NCBI GenBank assembly: GCA_050309435.1
Contig: JBNRMJ010000028.1
Coordinates: 1 to 33,954 of the forward strand
Direction: 5' to 3'
DNA: 33,954 nucleotides
Source: CAYXVJ01 sp050309435
Lineage (GTDB): Bacteria > Bacillota > Clostridia > Saccharofermentanales > Fastidiosipilaceae
Shown: positions 33,529-33,954 of the stretch, in pieces
Position numbering within the stretch: position 1 is the first letter of the stretch
Layout: each line of letters starts with the position of its first letter
Notes under the pieces: generated by a model
Database searches by the model: none
The model's input: only the letters and a program-made list of their open reading frames with translations
Told to the model about the DNA's origin: nothing
Position numbers and translations under genes: made by a program

Positions 33529-33567
33529 TACTTGTCGTATAAAAGATATGGATAATTTTTTCTCTTG

Positions 33568-33598
33568 AAAGCGGGGTTTAACCCCGCTTTTTCTTTTA
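33568..33598 (+). terminator. Rho-independent terminator of the mnmA operon
   Basis: AAAGCGGGGTT (33568-33578) pairs with AACCCCGCTTT (33580-33590) in a near-perfect stem, followed by TTCTTTT. It lies about 40 bases after the stop. Confidence 0.92.
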
Positions 33599-33954
33599 CA
33601 TTTCCCGATTAGCGCCGGATAAAAAAGTTTTCTATGGACGGACAACTGTCTCTTCGTTCGCGGAAAAATCAACCCTGTCCGCATGCGGCGGACATTAGCA
33701 TTTATCACGTACAATTCGAGTTGAATTCGGTAAGTTTTGTAAAAAAAGTTTGAAAATATATGTAATAAATTTGATTGGGCAGACTTAACATAATACGATA
33801 AAGATTGCAATTGTCGAATAAGAAAAAATGATAATATGTCGCCAATGAAGCTTAACGGCAAAGGACTTTTTGTTCAAAAAAATTCGTTGTTGCATTTGTT
33901 TTGGTTATTGTGTACAATTCATCATCATGGTACATGACAAGTTAACGATAATTC
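33599..33954. other. AT-rich non-coding end of the window
   Basis: No gene is seen after the terminator. The stretch is AT-rich like 24110-24537. It holds an inverted repeat AATTC-GAGTT-GAATT (33713-33727) and the promoter described separately. It probably forms the upstream region of a gene beyond the right edge. Confidence 0.4.
33890..33918 (+). promoter_or_regulatory. Promoter for a gene beyond the right edge
   Basis: TTGCAT (33890-33895) and TACAAT (33913-33918) are exactly 17 bases apart, giving 4 of 6 and 5 of 6 consensus matches. The transcription start would fall near 33925, just inside the window. Confidence 0.5.

Noticed and set aside
1..33954. CRISPR arrays, tRNA or rRNA genes, insertion sequences, prophage or toxin-antitoxin genes
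   Set aside because: No regularly spaced repeats, cloverleaf sequences, transposase or phage-type proteins were seen on either strand.

Overview
The window looks like chromosome of a Gram-positive, probably clostridial, anaerobe that lives on carbohydrates. The signs are strong AAGGAGG-type ribosome sites, many ATGA or TAATG gene overlaps, a YczE/YitT-like protein, a YesL-like protein, clostridial-type NAD synthetase and GlmU-like proteins, and base composition near one half with two AT-rich islands. The genus cannot be told from the sequence. No rRNA, tRNA, CRISPR array, insertion sequence or phage gene was recognised.

Layout. Positions 1-864: 3' part of a soluble aldose (glucose/sorbosone-type) dehydrogenase. 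938-2733: ECF sigma factor overlapping a membrane-anchored partner with two Big_14-like Ig domains. 2796-5552: kdgK-eda-dgoD, a sugar-acid (galactonate-type) route to pyruvate. 5647-7494 (minus): DUF4153-type membrane protein. 7669-8418: sugar isomerase-like TIM barrel. 8469-8996 (minus): GyrI-like effector-binding protein. 9136-9780: YczE-like membrane protein. 9873-10772 (minus): stress-type short-chain dehydrogenase. 10973-15276 (minus): araC regulator, GH29 alpha-L-fucosidase and formate-tetrahydrofolate ligase. 15584-19701: four-gene operon alternating TIM-barrel isomerases and Gfo/Idh/MocA oxidoreductases, with a good promoter, a strong terminator and tetraloop-capped hairpins in both long gaps. 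19988-22013: GlmU-like beta-helix protein and NADP-type glutamate dehydrogenase. 22035-24014 (minus): glutamine-dependent NAD synthetase. 31226-33528: mnmA and a cysteine desulfurase, which cooperate in tRNA 2-thiouridine synthesis.

The most unusual stretch is 24.5-31.0 kb. It reads as a decaying glycan-foraging locus. The N-terminus of a solute-binding lipoprotein runs into the C-terminal part of a sugar ABC permease. A second alpha-L-fucosidase carries a nonsense codon and two deletions with frame changes. A GH18 glycosidase has an internal deletion and a nonsense codon. Between these wrecks sit an open YesL-like gene and an intact protein of about 848 residues that combines an active-looking transglutaminase, a second transglutaminase-like domain without its cysteine, and a thioredoxin-like tail.

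The best candidates for new biology are the isomerase/oxidoreductase operon (possibly oxidation-first cleavage of glycosides, an inference) with its structured intercistronic RNA, the composite transglutaminase, and the sigma factor with its Ig-domain partner. Nothing here can be called a proven new system from sequence alone.
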